Source: Thermus thermophilus
GTDB taxonomy: Bacteria > Deinococcota > Deinococci > Deinococcales > Thermaceae
NCBI RefSeq assembly: GCF_019974155.1
Contig: NZ_AP025158.1
Location: 1,798,001-1,862,000 of the forward strand
DNA: 64,000 bases
Direction: 5' to 3'
The notes under the pieces are model-generated. The model was given only the letters and a program-made list of their open reading frames with translations. It made no database searches and had not been told where the DNA came from. Below, one piece after another: positions 12,172-21,267 of this stretch. A program made the translations under genes and the position numbers. The number at the start of each line of letters is the position of its first letter. The first letter of the stretch is position 1.

Positions 12172-13574
12172 TCCTGGCGGTCCTTCTACCGGTGGTCTTC
12201 GGGGCCCTGCTCCTTTTGGGCCTGCCCCGGGCCCTCGGGGTTTTGGGGGCGGGGCTTTCCTTCCTCCTCAACCTCTACCTCTTCCTCACCCACCCGGGGG
12301 GGGTGGCCCACGCCTTCCAAGCCCCCCTCCTCCCCGGGGCGGGGGTGTACTGGGCCTTCGCTCTGGACGGGCTTTCCGCCCTCTTCTTCCTCACCGTCGC
12401 CCTCACCGTCTTCCTGGGGGCTTTGGTGGCGAGGGTGGAGGGGCGCTTTTTGGGCCTCGCCCTCCTCATGGAGGGGCTTCTCCTCGGCCTCTTCGCCGCC
12501 CGGGACCTCCTCGTCTTCTACGTCCTCTTTGAGGCCGCCCTCATCCCCGCCCTCCTCATGCTCTACCTCTACGGGGGGGAGGGGCGGACGCGGGCCCTCT
12601 ACACCTTCGTCCTCTTCACCCTGGCGGGCTCCTTGCCCATGCTCGCCGCCGTCCTCGCGGCGAAGGCCCTGGGAGGAAGCCCCACCTTCCTCCTGGAGGA
12701 CCTCCTCGCCCACCCCCTCCAGGAAGAGGCCGCCTTCTGGGTCTTCCTGGGCTTCGCCCTGGCCTTCGCCATTAAAACGCCCCTCTTCCCCCTCCACGCC
12801 TGGCTTCCCCCCTTCCACCAGGAAAACCACCCCTCGGGCCTCGCCGACGCCCTGGGCACCCTCTACAAGGTGGGGGTCTTCGCCTTCTTCCGCTTCGCCA
12901 TCCCCCTGGCCCCCGAGGGCTTCGCCCAGGTCCAGGGCCTCCTCCTCTTCCTCGCCGCCCTTTCCGCCCTCTACGGTGCCTGGGTGGCCTTCGCCGCCAA
13001 GGACTTCAAGACCCTCCTGGCCTACGCCGGGCTTTCCCACATGGGGGTGGCGGCCCTGGGGGTCTTCTCGGGCACGCCGGAAGGGGCCATGGGGGGGCTA
13101 TACCTCCTGGCGGCCAGCGGGGTCTACACCGGGGGGCTCTTCCTCCTCGCGGGGAGGCTTTACGAGCGGACGGGCACCCTGGAGATCGGACGCTACCGGG
13201 GCCTGGCGCAGAGCGCTCCGGGCATGGCCGCCCTGGCCCTCATCCTCTTCCTCGCCATGGTGGGCCTCCCCGGGCTTTCCGGCTTCCCCGGGGAGTTTCT
13301 GACCCTCCTCGGGGCCTACAAGGCGAGCCCCTGGCTCGCCGCCTTGGCCTTCCTCTCCGTGATCGCCTCCGCGGCCTACGCCCTCACCGCCTTCCAGAAG
13401 ACCTTCTGGGAGGAGGGGGGGTCTGGGGTGAAGGACCTCGCGGGGGCGGAGTGGGGCTTCGCCCTGCTTAGCGTCCTCGCCCTCCTCCTCATGGGGGTCT
13501 TCCCCGGCTACTTCGCCCGGGGGCTCCACCCCCTGGCGGAGGCCTTCGCCAAGCTTCTTGGAGGTGGCGCATGA
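12165..13574 (+). CDS. nqo13: NADH-quinone oxidoreductase subunit 13 (NuoM)
   Basis: Antiporter-like proton-pumping subunit, 469 residues with about 14 helices. Key motifs: [31 protein letters not shown] and [23 protein letters not shown] start within the end of nqo12, and a four-base overlap with nqo14. Confidence 0.96.
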   Translation: MVVLAVLLPVVFGALLLLGLPRALGVLGAGLSFLLNLYLFLTHPGGVAHAFQAPLLPGAGVYWAFALDGLSALFFLTVALTVFLGALVARVEGRFLGLALLMEGLLLGLFAARDLLVFYVLFEAALIPALLMLYLYGGEGRTRALYTFVLFTLAGSLPMLAAVLAAKALGGSPTFLLEDLLAHPLQEEAAFWVFLGFALAFAIKTPLFPLHAWLPPFHQENHPSGLADALGTLYKVGVFAFFRFAIPLAPEGFAQVQGLLLFLAALSALYGAWVAFAAKDFKTLLAYAGLSHMGVAALGVFSGTPEGAMGGLYLLAASGVYTGGLFLLAGRLYERTGTLEIGRYRGLAQSAPGMAALALILFLAMVGLPGLSGFPGEFLTLLGAYKASPWLAALAFLSVIASAAYALTAFQKTFWEEGGSGVKDLAGAEWGFALLSVLALLLMGVFPGYFARGLHPLAEAFAKLLGGGA

Positions 13575-14854
13575 CCCTGGCGATCCTCGCGGTCTTCTCC
13601 GTGGCCTTGACCCTTCTCGGTTTCGTCCTCCCGCCCCAGGGCGTGAAGCGGGCCACGCTCCTGGGCCTGGCCTTGGCCCTCGTAAGCCTCCTCCTCACCT
13701 GGGGGAGGCCCTTCGCCTTCGGGCCCTACGCGGTGGACGGCGTCTCCCAGGTCTTCACCCTCCTCGCCCTCCTAGGGGCCTTGTGGACCGTGGGCCTCGT
13801 GCGCTCGGGGCGGTTTGAGTTCTACCTCCTCGTCCTCTACGCCGCCTTGGGCATGCACCTCCTCGCCTCCACCCGGCACCTCCTCCTGATGCTCGTGGCC
13901 CTCGAGGCCCTCTCCCTCCCCCTCTACGCCCTCGCCACCTGGCGCCGGGGGCAGGGCCTCGAGGCCGCCCTCAAGTACTTCCTCCTGGGAGCCTTGGCCG
14001 CCGCCTTCTTCCTCTACGGGGCGGCCCTCCACTACGGGGCCACGGGGAGCCTCGTCCTCGGCGCCCCCGGGGAAGGCCCCCTCTACGCCCTGGCCCTGGG
14101 CCTCCTCCTCGTGGGCCTGGGCTTCAAGGCGGCCCTCGCCCCCTTCCACTTCTGGACCCCCGACGTCTACCAGGGAAGCCCCACCCCCGTGGTCCTCTTC
14201 ATGGCCACGGGGGTGAAGGCCGCGGCCTTCGCCGCCCTCCTCCGGGTGGCCGCACCCCCCGAGGCCCTCGCCCTTCTCGTGGCCCTCTCTGTGGTGGTGG
14301 GGAACCTGGCGGCCCTGGCGCAGAAGGAGGCCAAGCGGCTTCTCGCCTACTCCTCCATCGCCCACGCCGGGTACATGGCCCTCGCCCTCTACACCGGGAA
14401 CGCCCAGGCCCTGGGCTTCTACCTCCTCACCTACGTCCTGGCCACGGGCCTCGCCTTCGCCGTCTTAAGCCAGGTCTCCCCGGACCGGGTGCCCCTGGAG
14501 GCCCTCCGGGGCCTCTACCGGAAAGACCCCCTCCTGGGCCTCGCCTTCCTGGTGGCCATGCTCTCCCTGCTGGGCCTGCCGCCCCTTGCGGGCTTCTGGG
14601 GCAAGTACCTGGCCTTCGCCGAGGCGGCCCGGGCCGGGGCCTGGGGGGTCTTGGTCCTGGCCCTCGTCACCAGCGCCGTGAGCGCCTACTACTACCTCGG
14701 GCTTGGGCTTGCCGTCTTCGCGCGGCCCGAGGAGACCCCCTTCCGCCCAGGCCCTCCCTGGGCCCGGGCCGCGGTCGTGGCCGCCGGGGTCCTCCTCCTC
14801 GCCTTGGGGCTCCTCCCCGGCCTCGCCCTCCCCGCCTTGGCCGCGGGGGGTTAA
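13571..14854 (+). CDS. nqo14: NADH-quinone oxidoreductase subunit 14 (NuoN)
   Basis: Third antiporter-like subunit and last gene of the operon, 427 residues. Motifs VALEALSLPLYALATW, FKAALAPFHFWTPDVYQGSPTPVV and KEAKRLLAYSSIAHAGYMAL match the NuoN family. Its stop lies in a short inverted repeat (14846-14864) that also contains the candidate argS -10 box. The known Thermus accessory subunits Nqo15 and Nqo16 are not in this operon. Confidence 0.95.
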   Translation: MTLAILAVFSVALTLLGFVLPPQGVKRATLLGLALALVSLLLTWGRPFAFGPYAVDGVSQVFTLLALLGALWTVGLVRSGRFEFYLLVLYAALGMHLLASTRHLLLMLVALEALSLPLYALATWRRGQGLEAALKYFLLGALAAAFFLYGAALHYGATGSLVLGAPGEGPLYALALGLLLVGLGFKAALAPFHFWTPDVYQGSPTPVVLFMATGVKAAAFAALLRVAAPPEALALLVALSVVVGNLAALAQKEAKRLLAYSSIAHAGYMALALYTGNAQALGFYLLTYVLATGLAFAVLSQVSPDRVPLEALRGLYRKDPLLGLAFLVAMLSLLGLPPLAGFWGKYLAFAEAARAGAWGVLVLALVTSAVSAYYYLGLGLAVFARPEETPFRPGPPWARAAVVAAGVLLLALGLLPGLALPALAAGG

Positions 14855-14866
14855 GATAACCCCCTG

Positions 14867-16645
14867 ATGCTGCGGCGCGCTCTGGAAGAGGCCATCGCCC
14901 AGACCCTAAAGGAGATGGGGGTTCCGGTCCGCCTCAAGGTGGCCCGGGCTCCCAAGGACAAACCGGGGGACTACGGCGTCCCCCTTTTCGCCTTGGCCAA
15001 GGAACTTAAGAAGCCCCCCCAGGCCATCGCCCAGGAGCTCAAGGACCGGCTTCCCCTGCCCGAGTTCGTGGAGGAGGCCATCCCCGTGGGGGGGTACCTG
15101 AACTTCCGCCTCTCCACGGAGGCCCTCCTGAAGGAGGCCTTGAAGGAGAGGAAGCCCTTTCCCAAGCGGGAGGGCCTGGTGCTCATTGACCACACCTCGG
15201 TGAACCCCAACAAGGAGCTCCACATGGGCCACCTGCGGAACATCGCCCTGGGGGACGCCATCGCCCGCATCCTGGCCTATGCAGGCCGGGAGGTCCTGGT
15301 CCTCAACTACATTGACGACACGGGCCGCCAGGCGGCGGAGACCCTCTTCGCCCTCCGCCACTACGGCCTCACCTGGGACGGGAAGGAGAAGTACGACCAC
15401 TTCGCCGGCCGGGCCTACGTCCGCCTGCACCAGGACCCCGAGTACGAGAGGCTCCAGGCGGGCATTGAGGAAGTCCTCCACGCCCTGGAGCGGGGGGAGC
15501 TTCGGGAGGAGGTGAACCGGATCCTCCTCGCCCAGATGGCCACCATGCGCGCCCTGAACGCCCGCTACGACCTCCTCGTCTGGGAGTCCGACATCGTCCG
15601 GGCGGGGCTCCTCCAGAAGGCCCTCGCCCTCCTGGAGCAAAGCCCCCACGTCTTCCGCCCCCAGGAGGGGAAGTACGCCGGGGCCCTGGTCATGGACGCG
15701 AGCTCCGTGATCCCGGGCCTCGAGGACCCCTTCTTCGTCCTCCTGCGCTCCAACGGCACGGCCACCTACTACGCCAAGGACATCGCCTTCCAGTTCTGGA
15801 AGATGGGCATCCTGGAGGGCCTCCGCTTCCGCCCCTACGAGAACCCCTACTACCCCGGCCTCCGCACGAGCGCCCCCGAGGGGGAGGCCTACACCCCCAA
15901 GGCGGAGGAGACCATCAACGTCATTGACGTGCGGCAAAGCCACCCCCAGGCCCTGGTGCGGGCCGCCCTAGCCCTCGCGGGCTACCCCGCGCTTGCGGAG
16001 AAGGCCCACCACCTGGCCTACGAGACCGTCCTCCTGGAGGGGCGGCAGATGTCGGGGCGGAAGGGGCTTGCCGTGAGCGTGGACGAGGTGCTGGAGGAGG
16101 CCACCCGGAGGGCCCGGGCCATCGTGGAGGAGAAGAACCCCGACCACCCCGACAAGGAGGAAGCGGCGCGGATGGTGGCCCTGGGGGCGATCCGCTTCAG
16201 CATGGTCAAGACCGAGCCCAAGAAGCAGATTGACTTCCGCTACCAGGAGGCCCTCTCCTTTGAAGGGGACACCGGCCCCTACGTCCAGTACGCCCACGCC
16301 CGGGCCCACAGCATCCTGCGCAAGGCGGGGGAGTGGGGAGCGCCGGACCTCTCCCAGGCCACCCCTTACGAGCGGGCCCTGGCCCTGGACCTCCTGGACT
16401 TTGAGGAGGCGGTGCTGGAGGCGGCCGAGGAGAAGACCCCCCACGTCCTCGCCCAGTACCTCCTGGACCTCGCGGCGAGCTGGAACGCCTACTACAACGC
16501 CCGGGAAAACGGCCGGCCCGCCACCCCCGTCCTCACTGCCCCCCAAGGGCTTAGGGAACTCCGCCTAAGCCTCGTCCAAAGCCTGCAAAGGACCCTGGCC
16601 ACGGGCCTGGACCTCCTCGGCATCCCCGCGCCTGAGGTAATGTAG
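14867..16645 (+). CDS. argS: Arginyl-tRNA synthetase
   Basis: Class I aminoacyl-tRNA synthetase that charges tRNA-Arg, 592 residues. The ArgRS additional domain is at the N-terminus; the HIGH-type motif is NPNKELHMGHLRN near residue 115, and the MSGRKG stretch near residue 398 occupies the KMSKS position. C-terminal DALR anticodon-binding domain (YVQYAHARAHSILRK onward). ATG lies 9 bases after TAAGAT (14852-14857) inside the inverted repeat GGGGGTTA-AGA-TAACCCCC, so a near-leaderless promoter at the end of the nqo operon is possible. Confidence 0.96.
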   Translation: MLRRALEEAIAQTLKEMGVPVRLKVARAPKDKPGDYGVPLFALAKELKKPPQAIAQELKDRLPLPEFVEEAIPVGGYLNFRLSTEALLKEALKERKPFPKREGLVLIDHTSVNPNKELHMGHLRNIALGDAIARILAYAGREVLVLNYIDDTGRQAAETLFALRHYGLTWDGKEKYDHFAGRAYVRLHQDPEYERLQAGIEEVLHALERGELREEVNRILLAQMATMRALNARYDLLVWESDIVRAGLLQKALALLEQSPHVFRPQEGKYAGALVMDASSVIPGLEDPFFVLLRSNGTATYYAKDIAFQFWKMGILEGLRFRPYENPYYPGLRTSAPEGEAYTPKAEETINVIDVRQSHPQALVRAALALAGYPALAEKAHHLAYETVLLEGRQMSGRKGLAVSVDEVLEEATRRARAIVEEKNPDHPDKEEAARMVALGAIRFSMVKTEPKKQIDFRYQEALSFEGDTGPYVQYAHARAHSILRKAGEWGAPDLSQATPYERALALDLLDFEEAVLEAAEEKTPHVLAQYLLDLAASWNAYYNARENGRPATPVLTAPQGLRELRLSLVQSLQRTLATGLDLLGIPAPEVM

Positions 16646-16649
16646 GCCC

Positions 16650-17696
16650 ATGCGGGCCCTTCTCCTCCTAGCCCTCCTCCTGGCCCTGGTCCTAGGGCAG
16701 CGCCTGGTTGCCCCCGAGGAGGTGGCCCGGGCCCAGGTGATCCAAAAGGCCCTTCCTGCGGTGGTGCGCGTCCAAGGAAGCGCCCTCTCCCCCGGAGGGG
16801 AGGACGTGGTAGGCACGGGCTTCTTCGTGGGGCCGAGCCGGGTGGTCACCAACTACCACGTGATCCGGGACCTCAAGGACCTCACCGTCCGGCTCGCCGA
16901 CGGGAGGACGTTTCTCGCGGAGCGCTACGCCGTGGACCCCGGGATTGACCTCGCCCTCCTCACCGTCCGGGGGGCGCGGGCCCCCGGGGTGCTGGCCTTC
17001 GCCCAGGTGGAGGCAAGGCGCCTCCCCTTGGGGATGGGGGTGGTCCTGGTGGGCTTCCCCTATGGCCAGGGGCCTCTAGCCTCCTTCGGCATCCTCTCGG
17101 GGGTGGGCCCCCTGGAGGTCCCCCTGCCGGACCCGAGCGTGGGAGCCGAGGTGGGGGAGTACCTCTTCACCGACGCTCCCCTCACCGTGGGGAACTCGGG
17201 AAGCCCCCTGCTCAACCTCCAGGGCGAGGTGGTGGGGCTCGTGGCCGACGTCATCGGGGGGCCGGCCGGGATCGGGGGCATCGGGGTGGCCGTGCCCGGG
17301 GACCTGGTGGCCCAAAGCATCGCCGACCTGGAGCGCTTCGGCATCCCCCAAAGGGGGTGGCTCGGGGCCAGCCTCATCAGCCTGGACGAACTCCCCCCCG
17401 TCCTCCTCCGGGCCGTGGGCCTCACCTCCGCCCAGGGGGCGATGGTGGACCGGGTGGAGCCGGGAAGCCCCGCGGCCAGGGCCGGCCTCAAAGGGGCCCA
17501 GCGGGACACCCAGGGGAGGCTCCTCGCCCTGGGGGACGTGATCCTGGCCGTGGACGGGGTGGCGGTGAAGGGCAAGGCGGACGTCGTCCGCCTGGTGGCC
17601 CAGCGCCGCCCCGGGGACCGGGTCCGCCTCACCCTCTGGCGGGACCGGAGGCGGCTAGAGGTCACCGTGGTCCTGATGGCCCGGCCGCGGGAGTGA
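16650..17696 (+). CDS. HtrA/DegP-like secreted serine protease with PDZ domain
   Basis: 348 residues. N-terminal hydrophobic signal (MRALLLLALLLALVLG), then a trypsin-like S1C domain with catalytic His in NYHVIRD, Asp in GIDLALLTV and Ser in TVGNSGSPLLN, followed by a C-terminal PDZ domain (GWLGASLISL...GDVILAVDGVAVKGKADVV). Likely cell-envelope protein quality control. The ATG is six bases after TAATGT (16638-16643), which overlaps the argS stop, so a leaderless transcript is likely. Single PDZ domain, so closer to DegS/HtrA than to two-PDZ DegP. Confidence 0.9.
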   Translation: MRALLLLALLLALVLGQRLVAPEEVARAQVIQKALPAVVRVQGSALSPGGEDVVGTGFFVGPSRVVTNYHVIRDLKDLTVRLADGRTFLAERYAVDPGIDLALLTVRGARAPGVLAFAQVEARRLPLGMGVVLVGFPYGQGPLASFGILSGVGPLEVPLPDPSVGAEVGEYLFTDAPLTVGNSGSPLLNLQGEVVGLVADVIGGPAGIGGIGVAVPGDLVAQSIADLERFGIPQRGWLGASLISLDELPPVLLRAVGLTSAQGAMVDRVEPGSPAARAGLKGAQRDTQGRLLALGDVILAVDGVAVKGKADVVRLVAQRRPGDRVRLTLWRDRRRLEVTVVLMARPRE

Positions 17697-17763
17697 GGCG
17701 GAAGCCGGCGCGGGCTGTGGGAAAACGGGCTGCGGAAGCCCGCACCTTCGGAGGAACGAGGCC

Positions 17764-19212
17764 ATGCCCACCTTGAAGGAACTCTTCGCCCTCTTCGGTA
17801 AGGACGCCCCGGAGGTGCCCGTCAGGGGCCTCACCCTGGACTCGAGGCGGGTGGAGCCCGGCTTCGTCTTCGTGGCCGTACCCGGGGTTCCCCTCCCCCA
17901 CCGGAAGCCCCTGGACGGGCACGACTTCGTCCCCGAGGCCCTGGCCCGGGGGGCGGTGGCCGTGGTGGGGGAGAGGCCCCTCGCCCTCCCCGTCCCCTAC
18001 CTCCAGGTGGCCGACGGCCGCGAGGCCCTCGCCCTCCTGGCCCGGCGCTTCCACGGGGAACCGGACCGGAAGCTCCTCCTCGTGGGGGTCACGGGGTCCA
18101 AGGGCAAGAGCACCACGGCAAGCCTCCTCCACCACCTCCTCCAGCGGGCCCAGGGCGGAAGCGCCCTCCTCTCCACCGTGGGCCTTCGCCTGGGGGAGGA
18201 GGCCCGCCCCCCCGTGGGCCACTTCACCACCCCGGAGGCCCCCGAGGTCTACGCCTTCCTCCGGGAGGCGGCAGACCGCGGCCTGAAAAGCGCCGTGCTG
18301 GAGGTCTCCAGCCACGCCCTGGCCCTGAAGCGGGTGGAGGGCCTCACCTTCCGGGTGGGGGTCTTCGTGAACTTCTACCCCGACGACCACCTGGACTTCC
18401 ACGGCACCGCCGAGGCCTACTTCCGGGCCAAGGCCCTCCTGGTGGAGCGGTCGGAGTTCGCCGTCCTCGCCCGTAGCCTCCCCCACTTCCCCCGGCTCGC
18501 CCAAAGGCCCCACCTGAGCTTCGGGGAGGGAGGGGAGGTCTTCGCGGAGGGGCTTCGGGAAACCCCGGAGGGCCTGGCCTTCCGCCTCCACACCCCCTGG
18601 GGGTCAGGGGAGGCCTTCTTGCCCCTCCTCGGGGCCTACAACCTGGAAAACGCCCTCGCCGCAAGCGCCGCCGCCCTGGCCCTGGGGGTAGGCCTCGAGG
18701 CGGTGCTGGGGGGCCTCGCCGCCTTCCCCGGGGTGCCGGGCCGGATGGAGGTGGTCCTCAAGGCCCCTTTCCGCGTGGTCATTGACTTCGCCCACACCGG
18801 CAAGAGCCTGGAGGCCGCCCTGAAGACCCTCCGCCCCACCACCCCGGGGAGGCTCCTTCTGGTGGTGGGGGCGGCCGGGGAGCGGGACCCCCAGCGGCGC
18901 GTGGACATCGGCCGGGTGGCGGCCCGCCTCGCGGACAAGGCCTTCTTCACCGAGGAGGACCACCGGGGCGAGGACCTCTTCGCCATCCTGGAGGCCATGG
19001 CCCAGGCGGCCCGGGCCGAGGGCGGGGTCTACGAGCTCGTCCCCGACCGGGAGGAAGCCATCCTCAAGGCCATCCTCGAGGCCCGCCCCGGGGACACGGT
19101 CCTCCTCGCCGGCAAGGGGCACGAAACCACCTTGGAGCGGGGCCAGGTGGCCCTGCCCTGGAACGAGCGGGAGGCCGCCCTCAAAGCCCTCCGGGCGCGG
19201 GGGCTTCTCTGA
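17764..19212 (+). CDS. murE: UDP-N-acetylmuramyl-tripeptide synthetase (MurE-type Mur ligase)
   Basis: ATP-dependent ligase adding the third amino acid to the peptidoglycan precursor; Thermus peptidoglycan contains ornithine there, so ornithine is the likely substrate. 482 residues: N-terminal UDP-binding domain (LTLDSRRVEPGFVFVAVPG), P-loop GVTGSKGKSTTAS near residue 116, central motifs LEVSSHALALKRV and NFYPDDHLDFHG, C-terminal ligase domain (IDFAHTGKSLEAAL, AGKGHETT). A Mur-type paralogue of other specificity cannot be ruled out. The 3' end overlaps fadR by 32 bases on the other strand. Confidence 0.85.
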   Translation: MPTLKELFALFGKDAPEVPVRGLTLDSRRVEPGFVFVAVPGVPLPHRKPLDGHDFVPEALARGAVAVVGERPLALPVPYLQVADGREALALLARRFHGEPDRKLLLVGVTGSKGKSTTASLLHHLLQRAQGGSALLSTVGLRLGEEARPPVGHFTTPEAPEVYAFLREAADRGLKSAVLEVSSHALALKRVEGLTFRVGVFVNFYPDDHLDFHGTAEAYFRAKALLVERSEFAVLARSLPHFPRLAQRPHLSFGEGGEVFAEGLRETPEGLAFRLHTPWGSGEAFLPLLGAYNLENALAASAAALALGVGLEAVLGGLAAFPGVPGRMEVVLKAPFRVVIDFAHTGKSLEAALKTLRPTTPGRLLLVVGAAGERDPQRRVDIGRVAARLADKAFFTEEDHRGEDLFAILEAMAQAARAEGGVYELVPDREEAILKAILEARPGDTVLLAGKGHETTLERGQVALPWNEREAALKALRARGLL

Positions 19213-19798
19213 CGAGCATCCCCTCGAGGAGGAGCCTGAGGTTCTTCTCCAGCTCCTCGGCCAGGTCCCGCCCCGGGGTGTAGGCGGCCCAGCGCAGGGC
19301 GGAGAGGAAGTAGAGGTCGGCCAAGGTGCGGCCCATGCGCTCCAGGGAGAAGTCCTGGCGCAGCACCCCCTGTTCCCTAAGGGGCTTCAGGATCTCGGCG
19401 ATCAGGTCCCCCAGGGGCAGGGCCTCAAAGGCCGCCCGGGCCCGCACGGGGTCGGGGTTGAGGAGCTCGTAGAACATGGGCAGGAGGAGGTCCCTCTCCC
19501 GCGCCGTCCCCTCGGCCAGGACGCGGAAGAGGTGGCGCAGGACCTCCACGGGCTCCCTGCCCTGGGCGAGGAGGCGCCGCACCTCCTCCCGCAGGCCAGC
19601 GAGGAGCTGGCTCCCGTAGTCCAGAAGCACCGCCTCCTTGTAGGGGTAGTAGTTGAAGAAGGTGCCCCGGGAGACGTGGGCCGCCTTGGCGATCTCCGTG
19701 GCCGTGGTCTCCTGGAAGCCCCGGTTGCGGAAAAGCTCCATGGCGGCGCGGAAGATCCGCTCCCGCCGCCTCCTTTTCTGGTACTCGCGCACGGCCAT
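19181..19798 (-). CDS. fadR: TetR-family repressor, FadR-like
   Basis: 205 residues. N-terminal TetR helix-turn-helix (TATEIAKAAHVSRGTFFNYYPYKE near residues 34-58) and a helical ligand-binding C-terminal domain. Position (directly after nqo, argS, protease and murE) matches from memory the T. thermophilus FadR, a repressor of fatty-acid degradation genes that responds to acyl-CoA; that assignment is by synteny and family, not proven here. ATG lies seven bases after TAGACT (19806-19811), which overlaps the stop of the upstream DJ-1-like gene, so it can be transcribed leaderless on its own. Confidence 0.8.
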   Translation of the reverse strand: MAVREYQKRRRRERIFRAAMELFRNRGFQETTATEIAKAAHVSRGTFFNYYPYKEAVLLDYGSQLLAGLREEVRRLLAQGREPVEVLRHLFRVLAEGTARERDLLLPMFYELLNPDPVRARAAFEALPLGDLIAEILKPLREQGVLRQDFSLERMGRTLADLYFLSALRWAAYTPGRDLAEELEKNLRLLLEGMLVREAPAPGGL

Positions 19799-19803
19799 GG
19801 CAC

Positions 19804-20313
19804 CTAGTCTACAAGGGGAACCGGCCGCCCCATCCAGGCCCCCAGGGCCTCGAGGAGGTAAAGCCCCCCCCGGGTCGTGTAGACCTTTCCCTCCCGGTGA
19901 ACGCCCCCAGGCACCACCCGGTAGCCCCGGGCAAGGAGGGCTTCCGCCACCTCCCCGGGGGCCGCCACCTCCTGGGGAAGCCTTCCCGCCTCCTCCAGGA
20001 AAAGGTGGGCGTTGAAGCCCACGAAAACGGCCTCCAAACCCTCCCAGACCTCCTCCAGGAAGGCCAGGTAGGCAGGGTCCCGGGCCCTCTCCCTGGGCCG
20101 CCTCGCCCCCGGGAGGACCAGGGCCCTAGGCTGTGGGGCCGCGGGAAAGGCGTAGGTGGGGGTCCAGACGGAGCCTGCCAGGGCCAAGGTGCCCTTCCGC
20201 CCCTTGGCCACGGTGTAGGCGGGAAGGCCGAGGCGCCTCGCCGCCTCCAAGGCCAAGGCCGCCTCCAGCTCGCTGAACTCGGGGAGCAAAAGGACCGCGA
20301 GGGCCTTCTCCAT
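19804..20313 (-). CDS. DJ-1/PfpI-like class I glutamine amidotransferase-fold protein
   Basis: 169 residues. N-terminal strand-helix pattern (ALAVLLLPEFSELEAALALEAARR) and the middle LVLPGA segment match the DJ-1/PfpI fold, but the usual nucleophile-elbow cysteine (AxCxG) is not evident: the equivalent position seems to be VFVGFNAHLFL. It may therefore be a non-catalytic member. The stop is 5 bases before fadR and the start abuts the flavoprotein gene, forming a small minus-strand operon. Confidence 0.6.
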   Translation of the reverse strand: MEKALAVLLLPEFSELEAALALEAARRLGLPAYTVAKGRKGTLALAGSVWTPTYAFPAAPQPRALVLPGARRPRERARDPAYLAFLEEVWEGLEAVFVGFNAHLFLEEAGRLPQEVAAPGEVAEALLARGYRVVPGGVHREGKVYTTRGGLYLLEALGAWMGRPVPLVD

Positions 20314-21168
20314 TCACGGAAGCCCGGCCTTCGCCGCCCGGTACTCCTCCACCAGGCGGGCCACCACCTCCTTGGCCGAGGGGATCTCCCGGAGGAAGGC
20401 CACCCCGTGCCCGGCGGAGTAAACCTCCTTCCAGGCCTTCCCCCCGCCCTGACGGAACCGCTCCAGGGACTCCCTGAGGAAGTTGGCGGGCACCCCGGTG
20501 ACCTCGGGGGTGTACTCTATATCTTCCGGAGAGGCCCGAAGCAGGGCCTCCTTGTACTCCAAGGGCGCCCCCGACTCCAGGGTGGCGATGAAGCGGGTGC
20601 CGATGTAGACCCCGTCCCCCAGGGCCAAGGCGGCGAGCACCTGCCTCCCCGTGGCGATCCCCCCGGCGATGAGGACGGGCACCCCAAGTTCTTCCCTAAG
20701 CCAAGGCCCGAGGACGAAGGGGCTCACCCTCCCGGCGTGCCCCCCGGCCCCGCAGGCCACGGCCACCAGGGCGTCCGCCCCGGCCTCCACCGCCTTCTTG
20801 GCGTGCCTCAGGCCCACCACGTCGCACCAGACCACCCCGCCGTAGGCCTTGACCCGCTCCACCACCCGGGTGGGGTCCCCCAGGGAGGTGACCACGAGGG
20901 GGACCTTGCGCTCGGCCACCGCCTCCAGGTCCTCCTCGAGGCGGGGGTTGTCCTTCAGGATGAGGTTCACCCCAAAGGGCACCCCTTGGGGGAAACTCTC
21001 CAGGAACTCCCGGAAGGCCTCGTGGGTGCGGAAGTTGAGGCTCGGGATCACCCCGATCCCCCCGGCCTCGGCCACCGCCTGGAGGAGGGGGGCGTTGGAC
21101 ACCAAGAACATGGGGGCGGCCACGATGGGGTAGCGGATCCCCAGCATTCGGGTGATGGCGGTCTCCAT
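20314..21168 (-). CDS. Nitronate monooxygenase / enoyl-ACP reductase II-like flavoprotein
   Basis: 284 residues, TIM-barrel FMN protein. MLGIRYPIVAAPM at the N-terminus, GVNLIL, the central ACGAGGHAGR loop and VLIAGGIATGRQVLAALALG are diagnostic of the 2-nitropropane dioxygenase / FabK family. Because it is transcribed with a fatty-acid regulator, a role in lipid metabolism (FabK-like) is possible, but sequence alone does not separate the two. The ATG is seven bases after TAAAAT (21176-21181), a likely leaderless start. Confidence 0.75.
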   Translation of the reverse strand: METAITRMLGIRYPIVAAPMFLVSNAPLLQAVAEAGGIGVIPSLNFRTHEAFREFLESFPQGVPFGVNLILKDNPRLEEDLEAVAERKVPLVVTSLGDPTRVVERVKAYGGVVWCDVVGLRHAKKAVEAGADALVAVACGAGGHAGRVSPFVLGPWLREELGVPVLIAGGIATGRQVLAALALGDGVYIGTRFIATLESGAPLEYKEALLRASPEDIEYTPEVTGVPANFLRESLERFRQGGGKAWKEVYSAGHGVAFLREIPSAKEVVARLVEEYRAAKAGLP

Positions 21169-21267
21169 GGGGGAGATTTTACCGGGTTCAAGGAGCGCGC
21201 AGACCAGGTGGCCCGCATCCCCTTAGGCCCAAGCCCCTATCACCTGCCCATCCTGGCCTCCATGAGC